A stretch of DNA of 64,000 bases, taken from assembly GCA_031771865.1 (NCBI GenBank), contig JASISA010000026.1, positions 1,612,001 through 1,676,000 of the forward strand, given 5' to 3'. Of this stretch, positions 1-10,843 are shown piece after piece. The stretch is from Nothophaeocryptopus gaeumannii. Its lineage: Eukaryota > Ascomycota > Dothideomycetes > Mycosphaerellales > Mycosphaerellaceae. Made by a program: the position numbers and the translations under genes. Under the pieces are notes generated by a model. That model saw only the letters and a list, made by a program, of their open reading frames with translations. It ran no database searches and was not told where the DNA came from. How positions within the stretch are numbered: the first letter of the stretch is position 1; each line of letters opens with the position of its first letter.

Positions 1-924
1 TTTGGTGATAAGTTGAAAGCTATGTTTTGTTGTGGGAATGCGGACGATGATAGTTTTGGGGATGAGTATGAGGGGCCGAGGAAGCCCTTGACGATTGTAT
101 GTTGCATCAGATCCAATGATCCGCCACTCGATGATGTCCAGCTGACAGGTCCATCAACAGAGCCATCCAACCAACTTCCAACGAGAAGACCTTTTCGTAC
201 AAGGCTTGAGCGATGAAGAGTGCGTATCCCTCCTATCTTCACAAATTTCGCCCATCTTCCTCCACTAACGACTTCCTCCTCTTTCTTCAGACTCGAACAA
301 ATCCGCGAAAAACAACTTCGCGACGCCAAACGCATGTTCGCTAACCTCCAGCCCCTCCAATCCTCCCCGTCGGGAGCTTTCGCCGAACGACCTGCCAACC
401 TTATCATCCCTACACTCGAACAATTCACCCAACCGCGAGCTGCTCCACCACGACCATCACAGGCTTCCTCTCCAACCTCTCCGTCTCCCGCTCCTCCGGC
501 TAGAAGCCCACATCGAGGCGGTGGTCCAGGCATGAGGGATGAGAGACGGAGCGGTCTAAGTGGCCGGTTCAAGACGCATTCCCGGAAGATTTCCGATTCC
601 TGGAAAAGGACTTCTTTCGGCGGCTCACACGGAAACTTCCACGCACTCGCTTCGCCACCACCCTCATCTCACCACCCTTCCTCTCGCAACGACTTCGAAG
701 CACCTGACAGCGCCGTCGAAATGCGTGCTTTCACAGATCCCTCCAGAACTCGACTGAATACTGCCTTTCAGACACGGTTGAACACTGGATCATCTACACA
801 AGTCAGCAGTACGCGAAGTCCGGTAATCGGAAACGACGGCAAAATAAGCGATGATAGCTTTGTGAGTCGGAACGAGGAGAAAGATCGATACGATTCGGGC
901 ATTGGGAAGGAGTCCAGATTTTGA
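1..924 (+). CDS. 3' part of an unknown gene (truncated at window edge)
   Basis: I do not recognise this protein; its beginning lies before the window. Three exons fit in one frame: 1-96, 149-219 and 291-924, giving 266 residues to the stop. The first intron (97-148) has a GTATGT donor, a CTGAC branch site and a CAG acceptor; the second (220-290) has GTGCGT and TTCAG. The joined reading gives GLSDEELEQIREKQL across the second junction, a smooth acidic-to-helical stretch that supports the model. A short basic helical segment is followed by a long Pro/Ser/Arg-rich, probably disordered tail ending DSGIGKESRF. The upstream CC pair (AMFCCG) could be a palmitoylation site, which is speculation. Confidence 0.6.
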
Positions 925-1386
925 AAGGAAAGGCACATCCTCGAAAAGAATGCGAATATGAAAGAAATCGAAAGGAAAATGAAGTTAAAACGACGAAGGT
1001 GGGCTGGGTCGGGAGAAGGCGTAGTCCGGTGTATGAGGGTAGGAAGAATCGTGGGTATAACAGTACGAAGCCGAGGCGTTGATGAATGACGGCTCCGGGC
1101 AGTGTGTATCATACAGCATCTTAACACTGGTATCGAGAACTGCGCCTGTGGCGTGGTTGGAAGCTGTCTTTCTCGAACCTGTCATTATATCAGTCATTGC
1201 ATTGAGGAGCTACGGTGGATTTCCGACTACCTTGGCAGTCTCTTTGACGCTTTTGACGCGCCTCTGTAATATGGCCATGCCTGGAGGGAGTGCATGTTTG
1301 CCTGGCATCGAGCGCAGCAGGAGCGGCCTTTGCGGACGAGCCGCGGCCCCGGGATATTTCGTGATGCATCTTCAGCTCAGCTGGAT
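925..1386. other. Intergenic, convergent 3' ends
   Basis: This stretch separates the stop codons of two convergent genes. I see only short overlapping ORFs on both strands and no recognisable gene, RNA or repeat. Confidence 0.5.
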
Positions 1387-2339
1387 TCACGTCTCGTCCA
1401 TAACATCACCCTCCATAACCCCAACCGGCAACCTCCCTTCGTTGAACATCTTCTCCAACTTTTGCACCTCCGCCAACGTCTTGGCCTTTTGCACCATCAT
1501 CTGAAACCTCTTCTTCTCCTCATCCGTAATCTTCATATTCGCGCCCTTACCAACCCCGTTCGCTGAAGTAGCAGAGCCAAACGCAGCAGACTTGTTTGAT
1601 CGGATCGCCATGATGCTCTTCGCGAGTTCGGTGGGTTCATCGAGGGAGCCGAAGAGTTCGCGCGCTTTAGATCGTTCGGCGTCTTTGACTTTTTGAAAGT
1701 CGAGAAAGCGGATTTGGGGGCAGTGCCATAGGAGGAAGTAGCGGTAGTTCTAGTATCGCACTCTCAGCATCACATCTTCGTATGGCCTGCCGGTATTTGG
1801 TTTCTCACCTCTTTGCTCGCGACAGGGTTACCGATCAACGTCAGATACGTCAACTTGGTGAAGCTGCGTAATGTCTCCAAATCTGAGAGCTCACTGAAGT
1901 TGTTCTGCGTGAGGACGAGGGTGTGGAGATTCGGCACGCTCTTGCTCATCGACTCGGAAATGCTCGATATCCGGTTCTGAGCGCAGAGGAGTGTCTGCAA
2001 CCGCGGCGAGAGCGGGAAGTTGCCGAGTATTTGGATGGCATTATCGGTGAAGTCGATGCATTCTTGGTCCTGATCACAACCCGTACAATCAACACGCGCG
2101 TTCTCATGAAGTCGGAGGTCTGCTGTACATACTTTTGCGACACCCAAGTTCTCAATCGCGGGGATTTTGTGGCCTTTGAATAAAACCTTTGTATCAACTA
2201 GCCCTCTTTACCATGTGTAGCATCTGCTCTTTTCAGGGCATCGTCTGGGGTGGTCCGTACCTCGTAAGTCGAGTTCGCGCTCGTTCAGTGGGTTGTTGTA
2301 AGATAGCGAGTTCTTGATCAGCTCCGCCGTGAACCTCAT
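1387..2339 (-). CDS. LEA1: U2 snRNP A' protein (Lea1 / U2A'), leucine-rich repeat
   Basis: This is the U2 snRNP subunit that, with the U2 B'' protein, binds stem-loop IV of U2 snRNA and supports branch-site recognition in the nucleus. Four exons close in phase: 2339-2261, 2173-2133, 2069-1809 and 1749-1387, giving 247 residues, normal for the family. The start reads MRFTAELIKNS and continues NERELDLRGHKIPAIENLG, the family signature. Exon 3 carries leucine-rich repeats (LQTLLCAQNRISSI, LHTLVLTQNNFSEL, LTYLTLIGNPV) and is followed by YRYFLLWHCPQIRFLDF, the LRR cap. The C-terminal helix is highly charged. It is transcribed divergently from DIB1, with 356 nt between the two start codons. All three introns have GT-AG ends. 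Confidence 0.95.
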
Positions 2340-2695
2340 GTTGAAAGTATGTCGTCCTCAATGCGCCGCGGAGAAAGAATTGGCGCGTCGGGAAGCGGTA
2401 TCAAGTCCAATGGTGAGGTCGTGGTGTGATGTCTATGATCGCAAAAAGTGAGGCACGTGGTGCAAGTGAATCTTCGCCAGCGCCTTGGCACCCGCGAGTC
2501 GTGCTCCATCTTCAACTTCACCCGCCTTCCACTTCCTTTCTCTTACCACAAAATTCTAGCAACAGCCACGATACTCACTGCGAGTGCCCTACGAGAAATC
2601 GAAACCTCTAGCACACTGCATCAGCGAACGATTACGACCTCTCTCGAAAGGGCCACTTCCATACTGCACCCTTCAACCTCCACCAACCACCCATC
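2340..2695. promoter_or_regulatory. Shared intergenic promoter region of LEA1 and DIB1
   Basis: Only 356 nt lie between the divergent start codons of two spliceosome genes, so both promoters and 5' leaders must sit here. It is C/T-rich on the DIB1 side, with runs such as CCTTCCACTTCC near 2525. No single transcription-factor site can be named with confidence. Confidence 0.6.
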
Positions 2696-3127
2696 ATGGG
2701 TTCCGTTGTGATTCCCCACCTGGTCACAGGCTGGCACGTCGATCAAGCCATCATGTCCGAAGAAGACCGCCTCGTGGTAATTCGCTTCGGCCGCGACTGG
2801 GACCCCGACTGCATGCGCCAAGACGAAGTCCTGTACAAAATCGCCGACCGCGTCAAGAACTTCGCCGTCATCTACGTCTGCGATCTCGACCAGGTGCCCG
2901 ATTTCAAGCAGATGTACGAACTGTACGACCCGGTCACACTCATGTTCTTCTTCCGAAACAAGCACATGATGTGCGATTTTGGAACGGGAAACAATAATAA
3001 GTTGAATTGGGTGTTGGAGGATAAGCAGGAATTGATTGATATCATTGAGACGATTTATAAGGGCGCGAAGAAGGGACGCGGTCTTGTGGTTTCTCCGAAG
3101 GACTACTCGACTAGGTATCGGTACTAA
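2696..3127 (+). CDS. DIB1: U5 snRNP thioredoxin-like protein Dib1 (Dim1 / TXNL4A)
   Basis: Dib1 is the small thioredoxin-fold protein of the U4/U6.U5 tri-snRNP that must leave before spliceosome activation. The 143-residue intronless ORF has exactly the usual family length. It shows the conserved start GSVVIPHLVTGWHVDQAI, then DRLVVIRFGRDWDPDC, VYVCDLDQVPDF-type and YDPVTLMFFFRNKHMM segments, and the tail KGRGLVVSPKDYSTRYRY. The CXXC of true thioredoxins is absent (DPDC instead), as expected. The start ATG at 2696 follows an ACCCATC leader with no upstream in-frame alternative needed. Only the intergenic region to divergent LEA1 separates these two splicing factors. Confidence 0.97.
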   Translation: MGSVVIPHLVTGWHVDQAIMSEEDRLVVIRFGRDWDPDCMRQDEVLYKIADRVKNFAVIYVCDLDQVPDFKQMYELYDPVTLMFFFRNKHMMCDFGTGNNNKLNWVLEDKQELIDIIETIYKGAKKGRGLVVSPKDYSTRYRY

Positions 3128-5590
3128 GGGAGGCTTCAGGGGGCAGCTGGGATGGATGTTGTTGCCGGTGGAGGCCTGGACGTGTGCATCTGGAGGGTAG
3201 AGCGACTCAGACCGCTCGACAAGGCGCTCTTGCTGCCACGGCTGCCATGATGTCCATGAGGCCGAGTTACAAATTACTCTCCCGGTAGCCATTAGAGGAG
3301 CGGTTAGGGCAGTGAGGGTACGAAAGCAGATCGACAGGCGGCCAAGTCACGATGGGATGACGGAGTTTTCTTGGGAATGGAATCTTGGACGAAAAGAGCA
3401 CCGGTTGGTCTCCCATCTCGCCACTTGCTATGACCTGAATGAAAGTGCTAATATCACCTGCTGTCTCAAGCTATCATATTGCATGTGAGTGCACGCTCAG
3501 TGTGACCATTACTGACCATACGGTCCACATGACTCTTGCAAGCTGGTCTGTCCCTGGGCTCTGGGTCTTGTCCTGGTTTCCGGGCTCACGAGCTGTCGTG
3601 ACGTTCACTTTCCGTTCATAGGATATTTCCGTTTCTTCCGTGATGCCGTTGGAAACGTCTATTAGAGCTGGCCTTGCGCTCTTGGTCATGCGTTGGACTT
3701 CCTGGACGCTGCAGGCGAAGCATCTCTTGAGGAGTGGGGTGTTTGATCAGGTGCTGGCTTTCCTGGTCGCTGGGCTTGCGAGTCGCCGTGATAGTAGGAT
3801 CCTTCCGTTCCATGTGAACCGGTCATAAGGACGTTTGGAGCTCTTGCCTTCAGCAGTAGACGCATCGATGAATGAGTGGAAGAGACTCATCGTCGCTGGT
3901 CTGCTAGGCCATTCCATTCCATTCCTGTATCCACCGGCGCTCGAGGTGCACCCAACCACACGTAGGATCTTGGACTCACTTGGTGACCACTGGACGATGA
4001 AGTCAATGATCTGCGGATCCTGCTTCACCTCATCGTCGGACATCTTAGACCCTGCCCGCCGTGGACTCAACAGCGACCATCATTGACCTCGCCATCGCTG
4101 CCGCGAGAAGGTATCTTGCGTAGCATGAGTCTCCTCGCGCCTTCGAGAAGATCCGACTTCGTCCAAGCGACCGCCTGCGTTTGTCTCCACGACCGTTGGA
4201 CAAACCCCGCCGCGAATCCGCCACCCCGCTGCTTCACTTCACTGTCACAGCCCCGCCGTCTCCCGTTTGCATCACCGCAGGCCCCGCCCCGCTGAAGTGA
4301 GCCCTTAAAGATCATTTGCGACTTGTCATTCTCAACAATACTCAGGCCTCTATGGTGAATTGGTACGCACATCGAAGACAGTACCAGATCTGACTATGCG
4401 CAAATCAGATTTGAATTTGCGTTGCATACGCTCCGTTCTGTTGTACTTGAAAGTTGTAGTCCTCTTCCAATTCTAGTAGAGTCTATCCTAAGACCTGGGT
4501 ACACGACAATACCGAACGCAAAAACAGCCATTCGATCCACGATTCGGTGACCATTCTGGTTTAAATGGTTTATCCGTTCACACCTTACTAGGTGCCTTGC
4601 TTTTTGCACTTTTCTCAGACATCAGAAAGTATGAATGGATATGTGCTTCTGATCTTTTTTTATTCGCTCTGGCTATTCTCTTCCTCTTTTTGCAGCCGCA
4701 CAGCGGTGGTGGTGGTGTTGCAACGAACTCGAGGCAAAAGAAAGAGCTGCGCCAAGCCAAGCCCCTTTTTGCCTTCGCCTTTCGCGCGCCCACCATCGAA
4801 ACAAACATTCGAACAGCCTCTACGCGCTCCCCAAGCATCGCAAGTCGCACAAAAGATTCATTATACAGTCCATCCTCAATCACCTCTGACCTCAGGCAAC
4901 GGCCGCTGTCCTCAAGCTCCGCAAACATGCTGCCACCCGCAGCAGCGCTGACTGTCAGCAGTCCTCAGAAGATGGCGCATGAATATATCGCTCGTGGCGT
5001 CCTTTCCCCTCTCGTTCCTCACGCGAGCAGCAATATTCACACCAGTACACAGCACTCCACCTTTCACTATGGCTTCCATGGCTACCGGGCAGCAGAAGCA
5101 GCGCACCACCTTCTTCGACCTGCCCTCGAAATTCGACAGACCGTCTCCGAAGAGCTCTTTCCCGAAAGTACCACGCTCATTCTCGGTAGCAGAGAACGCA
5201 TGCCGACACAGGAAGGCGACTTAAAGAACGTCTGCGACGCGGATGAGCAGGTAAGCTCCGAACTGAAAGACTGAAAGAGTGTCTTATGGGAGCACGCGAT
5301 ATGCCACACGAAGAAGTCTGGACGAGAAGACTGGACGAGAAGAGGCAGAATGAGAAATCAGCTGCACAGCAAACGGCATGATCTTCTTGGCTCACAACGC
5401 GCGAGAGGATGCGCTAAGTCATCGCACGGCACGCTTCCGCTCTCAGCTACTTTTTTCTATACCGCAGAAGGATCCTATCAGCGAGCGACGGCTTCTTCTC
5501 ACATTCATCATCGATCTTCAACCATCGATCCGAGAAGTCCATATCGTCCAAGCCGACCCTGCACTTTATTAGCAAATTCTCGAACGATCA
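3128..5590. other. Gene-poor block, weak ORFs only
   Basis: No gene is well supported across about 2.4 kb. On the minus strand near 4043 a reading starts MSDDEVKQDPQIIDFIVQW and then meets an in-frame GTGAGT; further minus ORFs at 3474-3813 share loosely similar Arg/Gln-rich stretches (REPGNQDK and RKPSDQES), suggesting an old internal duplication. On the plus strand an ATG at about 5069 opens 51 codons starting MASMATGQQKQRTTFFDLPS; the TTFFDLPS stretch resembles the first strand of fungal glutathione-transferase-like proteins, but nothing downstream supports a complete domain. A GTAAGC donor follows at about 5249 in another frame. Confidence 0.35.
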
Positions 5591-5591
5591 A

Positions 5592-7306
5592 TCACAGGGC
5601 TCTCACATACCACTTGGTCTTATGCCAGAATTTGTACCCAAAGTACAGCGCCGCAAAAGTCGGGATGGTAATATACGCCGCAATAAAATCCTTGTAATGG
5701 AAAGGATTCTCCAGCGACGTGAAGCCGTTGATCAGGAGCAGGAAGATACACAAGAAGAAGTTGAACCAGTAGATCCAGATACTGCCGACGGCTTTGAACG
5801 GCCATGTGGAGACGTCGATGCCCTGCTTGTTGAGACCTACGCGGACTCGCAAGTGGGTGAAGATTATGCCCGCCCATGCGATGTACGCGGCCGTTCCGCA
5901 AACCGAGACGAAGTAACCAAAGAGCTTCCCGGCAGTGATCTTGAGGTTCATAAGAGCGAGGACTCCCCAGCAGCAGGATGTGAGGATGGAGACGTATGGT
6001 ACTGCAAGAAGCGGACGTCAGTAGAGCGCAGACAACCCCTTGATGGTGGAGCAGGTACTGGACTTGCCTCCTTTCTTGTTCACAGTCGCAAATATCTTTG
6101 GCGCTCTACCTGACCGCGCCATCGCATACAATGCTCGCGCCTGCACGTATATGCACCCATTGGCAGCGGATATGAAGGCGACCGTTATGATGGCGTTCAC
6201 AAAATGCCCGGATGACTTCCACCCTGCGTCGGTGAAGCCGATCGTGAAAGGCGAGGATGCGGTCTTGGAGGCGGCGTTCAACAGGCCAGGCGCGTCAGAT
6301 GGGCAGATGATCCCTTGGAAGAACATGGTGCCGAGATAGACGAAGAGGACGCGGTATACGATGGTGTTGACGCCCTGAAACAGATCAGCTCCACCGACAG
6401 ACGTTCAATGATCTCCGGGGCGACTCACCTTGGGAATTGCCCTCCTCGGATCCTTTGTCTCGCCAGCAGCCAGAGACAGAATCTCAGTGCCAACATAGTA
6501 CTCACTCGCCATCACGAACACCACACCAAACCCTTGAATTCCATTAATGATCGGCCCTTGCGGAGGCGTCCAGTATCGGAATCCAATGTACCCGTTCCCG
6601 AAAGCTCCCACATTGACCAAGAACGAAATGAAGAAGCAGACGGCCAGCGATATCAGCTTGAACCAGCCGAGCCAGAATTCGATCTCACCGTACCATTCTA
6701 CCCCAACAGTTGTCAGGACTGAGAAGAGCGTCAAGAAAACCAGCGTCCAGCCCCACAGCGGCATCGACTCAGTCGGGACCCAGTACTGTAGAATCATGGC
6801 TGCACCATTCCATTCGGACCCGAGGAAAGCGCTCCACATGAGATAGTATAGCCAGGACATAGCGAAGCTAAGGGCGGGATCGACGAAGCGCGCGGCATGT
6901 TCGATGAAGCCGCCGGAGATGGGGAACATTGTGGTCACTTCGCCGACGGATTGCATCATGGCCCAGACGACGAAACCTATACAGAACGACATAGTCAGTA
7001 TCTGGTATGATGAAGTTTGGAGAGCATAGAATGGCTGGAGCGTGTACCGGTGATACTGAATCCTATCAGTGCGCCGAGTGGCCCAGAAAGTTGCAGAGCG
7101 TAGCCGAAGCCGTAGAATGTTCCTGCGCCTACGACGGACGAGATGGATATGAGAGTGATGTGGCGAGTTTTAAGACCTCTTTTTAGGCCGTCTTGCTCGA
7201 GTACAACGCCGCTTCGTACATCGGTATCACTGAGGTCTTGATCTGTGACTTCGAAAGTCGCTTTCTTGTCATCGGCGCTGACGCTCGGGTCAGAAGTCGG
7301 CGACAT
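5592..7306 (-). CDS. Amino acid permease (APC superfamily, fungal YAT type)
   Basis: This is a plasma-membrane amino acid/proton symporter of about 510 residues and twelve predicted membrane spans. Four exons close exactly: 7306-7048, 6976-6429, 6374-6059 and 6001-5592, with donors GTACAC, GTGAGT and GTACCT and pyrimidine-AG acceptors. Diagnostic segments are RHITLISISSVVGAGTFYG (first span), GEVTTMFPISGGFIEHAARF, EYYVGTEILSLAAGETKDP and RALYAMARSGRAPKIF. The cytoplasmic N-terminus is acidic and soluble. The GTFYGFGYAL stretch replaces the more usual GTGLFLGSG, so substrate choice cannot be read from the sequence. The start MSPTSDPSVS is preferred because upstream codons in frame lie in the leader. 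Confidence 0.9.
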
Positions 7307-7639
7307 ATTGGCTGCGATGAAGCAAAGTCTTGGAAAGCCGAGTAAATGCTTCCATTCTCGGTTCAGAGCTATGTATATCTTGGAGAGCGCGTCGGCCATG
7401 CTCCATGTCGTGATCATGCATGCGGGAGGCGAGGTTGAGATAAGGTATCGAACTGCCGATCTTGGCAGCTATCTCGGCCATGAGGTGAACAGATAGGCAA
7501 AGAAATCCTACGAAGCATCCCTCGGGCCAAGTCAGCGTTCTCTCAGTTGTGTCGATTGACAAGGTGGGAGGGCCAAGTCAGAACTCTCCAAGTGGCTGCT
7601 CATTCAGTATGATGTAGTTCCAATGAGATGGCTGTTGAT
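7307..7639. other. Intergenic between permease start and HET gene end
   Basis: This stretch is the upstream region of the permease and the 3' side of the HET gene, both on the minus strand. It holds only a short upstream ORF. No repeat or RNA gene is visible. Confidence 0.4.
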
Positions 7640-10307
7640 TCAGTTCAACACAATCGTCTCCCACTTCGGTTCACAGTGTTGCCAAAACATAGTCCTCACA
7701 GCTCCAATTGCGACACGTCTACCCACAGATGGCTCATCTGTATCTCTTCGAATGAGCATAACATCAAGCAGCCACTCTTTCCGTCCGCCGTCCTCCTTCC
7801 AGTACACTTCTCGATACTGCTGAGGGACAATGGAAGCAGACAGGACAATGAACTCATGCTTCTTATCCAGAACCAGATGCTCTTCAATCCACTCATACTT
7901 CATGTTCATCAGCCAACCTAATCGCGCTCCCGCATCGTTACAGATGACCAGACGAGTGCTATGGTCCGGATCCTTCTCATGCTCCTGTGTCTTGATCGCT
8001 CTTTCGATATGGTCGGCGTCTTCATGTCTCTGCTCATACATCGACACTACTTTGAACACGTCTCGACTGTACCGGAGACGTAGCCCGGCGACTGTTGTGT
8101 TGAAGATCAAGGACCCAGGCCGAGACCTCGCAGCTTCAACTGCGGCAGGATCAAGGTCTTGATGGTGAATGACTTTCCACGGATTATGTGGGCATTGCCT
8201 CCAAGCGTGAAAAGAGATGTCCTGAGGTGGATACTCTTGCTTCCACATGCCTCTGGACTCCCACTCGCGATATTTCAGTGGAAGGGGCCAGGAGGTGCCA
8301 TCTTCAATCTTCTGGAACACTTCCAGACGTAGATCTGTGTCGAAGCAGCCGAACCACTCTTCTTGGACGTCGAGATCACGTAGAGTACCATCCTTTTCGC
8401 AGATTTTGAATCTCACTAAAGTGCCAAGTATTGATGGCTTCTCGTCCTTCGCATGCCGGAAGAGGTATTCGTACCGTTTCGATCCACGCCAGGCAGCCCA
8501 GCTCCAACTTGGTAGGCCTGGAGAGGCTTCGCGGAGCTCGAACGAATTCAAAGAACCCCATAGCATTGCTGCAGTGAGATATTTTTCGGGTATTCCAAAG
8601 AGAATCTGAGTCTTGAATTGTGTGCCAACAACATTGCCGACACCAGCAAAGGCGTTCAGGATGTCAGATTCGAATGACAGATTCCGGGCGGTGTAGAGCT
8701 CCACGGCTTGTTGGTAGTCTTCCATATGTTTGATTGTCTCGACTGGTCGTTCTTCACCTTCAGCATCTTTGATCCCTGGAACGAGCCTGCGGTAGCGATC
8801 TTCGTGCTCATGAGTATGGTTATGATGGAAGTCTTCTGATGACACTTGTCGAGGGCAGATCAGTAGTACATCCCAGTCAGTGACCACGAGATAGCGTCGA
8901 CTAAGCCACTGTTCTTGCCAAGTCCAGCCGCGAGTGCTCCAGAACGAATTGTCAATGGTGATGTGGGTGTTCATTTTGACTCTTCGGTGTCCGTCGAACT
9001 GCCTCGTCTTATTCCGCCATGGCTCTAGGCGTGGATGATCACGAACGCCTGGCAGGCCAAGGTGATTCGCTGGGACGGCCACGACCAGGGTTAGAACGGC
9101 ACTGCGGTAGATGGCATCCATGGCATTGATCTGTGTTACTTTGGCTTGCTGATCATCCTGTACGATACAGAGTCGATCACACCACAGATAGCGCTCGTCG
9201 ATGTCTTGACACAGAACAATCGAGTCCCAAAGAAGAGCTGGTAGGGTGTCTTTTCGAAGAGCTCCCGGCCTTTGTAGCTGCTCCAGAGTTTGGCTCCCGA
9301 GAGAACTGAACTGAGTGTAAGGGGCGGCTTTCCATGCGTAGCTGAGAGCGACGAAACGCTTGTGCTCTGTAGGCTCTATCACGCAGAGGGTCTGCGTATC
9401 GATCAGCTTGAAGCCGTCTGGAAGCGCTGCGACCGCCTCTGGCTCGTTGCTCAGAACCTGGCTATCATGATTTTCGCAGTCCTTGATCCAGCGAACCAGA
9501 CGGTCAGGCTCGATGAGGCTTTGCTCCCATTTTCGGATAAATGACAGTCCAGTAGGAAAGCTGGAATAGTGCAACAAGACCTGCAAGCCGATGACCATAC
9601 CCGCGTCAGGATAGGGATTTGGCCCAACATCATTGAAGGTCTTCCAAGTCCGCTCCATCTGTTTCCGCATCGAAGTGACGTCTTTGCTCACCAGCAATAG
9701 CACAACGACTCTGAACGTGATCTCCGCCTTCGAAGGCTTCTCGATCTCACGAGGATGATCGAAATGATAGGGTCCTTCATCCAGAACCTGCACGCCAGAA
9801 AATACTGATCCCTTGGCTTTTCAGACGTTTCGTGACGACGTTGACGACCTCTCGGTACATAAGACAGTCCGACTGATGAGACACGTCTTCCAGACTGCGA
9901 GCTTTTCTGAAGTCCTGTGACACTGGATCCTCTCCAGTGAAGCCTTGGACGCAGGCCCACAGATGCCTGGCATCGTTCCAGACTTGACACGCTTCGCAGA
10001 GGACAGGACTACGTACGAAACCGCCATTGCAGAAAGTACAGTGCTCATGTGCTGGTGGTGTCCTCGGAACCTCTGGTGGACCAGCTACAACTTCCTCTCG
10101 GGTCGCAACCCCTTCTTGTCTATATCTCGAGGAGCTTTCGTCGTACTCCAAGTCGTTAAAGTCAATTTGGATCTTGGACAAAGCTTTGTCTGCCCATTTG
10201 CGGAGCGCAGTCTTCATTTCGTTCTTGTCATGACGTTCGCAAGACTCAGCTCTCGTGCATAAGGCGAGGAGGAGCGCTTGCCGCTGGTGCATGCATGCCT
10301 CAGGCAA
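7640..10307 (-). CDS. HET-domain protein (heterokaryon-incompatibility type) with N-terminal Cys-rich region
   Basis: HET-domain proteins trigger incompatibility or defence-like cell death in filamentous fungi. The main ORF (9793-7640) contains the HET hallmarks: FVALSYAWKA, a RYLWCDRLCIVQDD segment, AIYRSAVLTLVVA and RGWTWQEQWLSRRYLV, spanning roughly residues 145-320 of that ORF. Upstream in another frame, 10307-9777 encodes 176 residues with a CTFCNGG...CEACQVW pair of CXXC motifs that may bind zinc. The two readings join in frame if an intron from 9848 to 9788 is removed, with a good TGCAG acceptor but a weak GTCGTC donor; that would give about 868 residues. The join is inference; a one-base frame break is the alternative. 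The C-terminal half is not a recognised domain. Confidence 0.75.
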
Positions 10308-10843
10308 GTTCCATACATGCTACGCAGAATAACAGTTGGAGGTCCTGCAATTCTCAACGGGCACAAGATGGGACAGATTTGCAGTACGTGCTTCGTTTCG
10401 TGATCGATTGCATCATGGGTGAACAATAGTGAGTCGCTGGCCAGTATGTGATGGCTTTTTCAATCCAGGACTGGAAGCGCTTTTCATATGAAACCTCTAA
10501 GACTGTCTCGATCTCCAGACCGACTCTTCATATCCAGGCACTTCGCAGTGTCGTAATCGACGCTCTTTCGCTATCCTTCAGTGTCTCTCTATCAGACTTC
10601 TATACACCTCGTCAGCACAGTATACACAATGCATTGTTCCGCACAGCACTCACTCAATTACTTTCTTTGTGATCGACCCCACACAACAGTCGCAATGGCC
10701 TTGTGTTCACCGCGGAAGGCATTCACCACTAACGCACAGCACCATTCTCAGTCAGCCTTTACAGATATGAAACATACCCGCCCTACGATTCTTCGACCGA
10801 TAATCCCCAAAAAGCAAAACAGACAAACGCCACAACAGACAAG
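10308..10843. other. Intergenic between divergent loci
   Basis: This is the upstream region of the minus-strand HET gene and the plus-strand locus at 10844. It contains C/T-rich stretches near 10560-10620 and 10790-10840, typical of fungal 5' leaders, and no supported gene. Confidence 0.4.
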
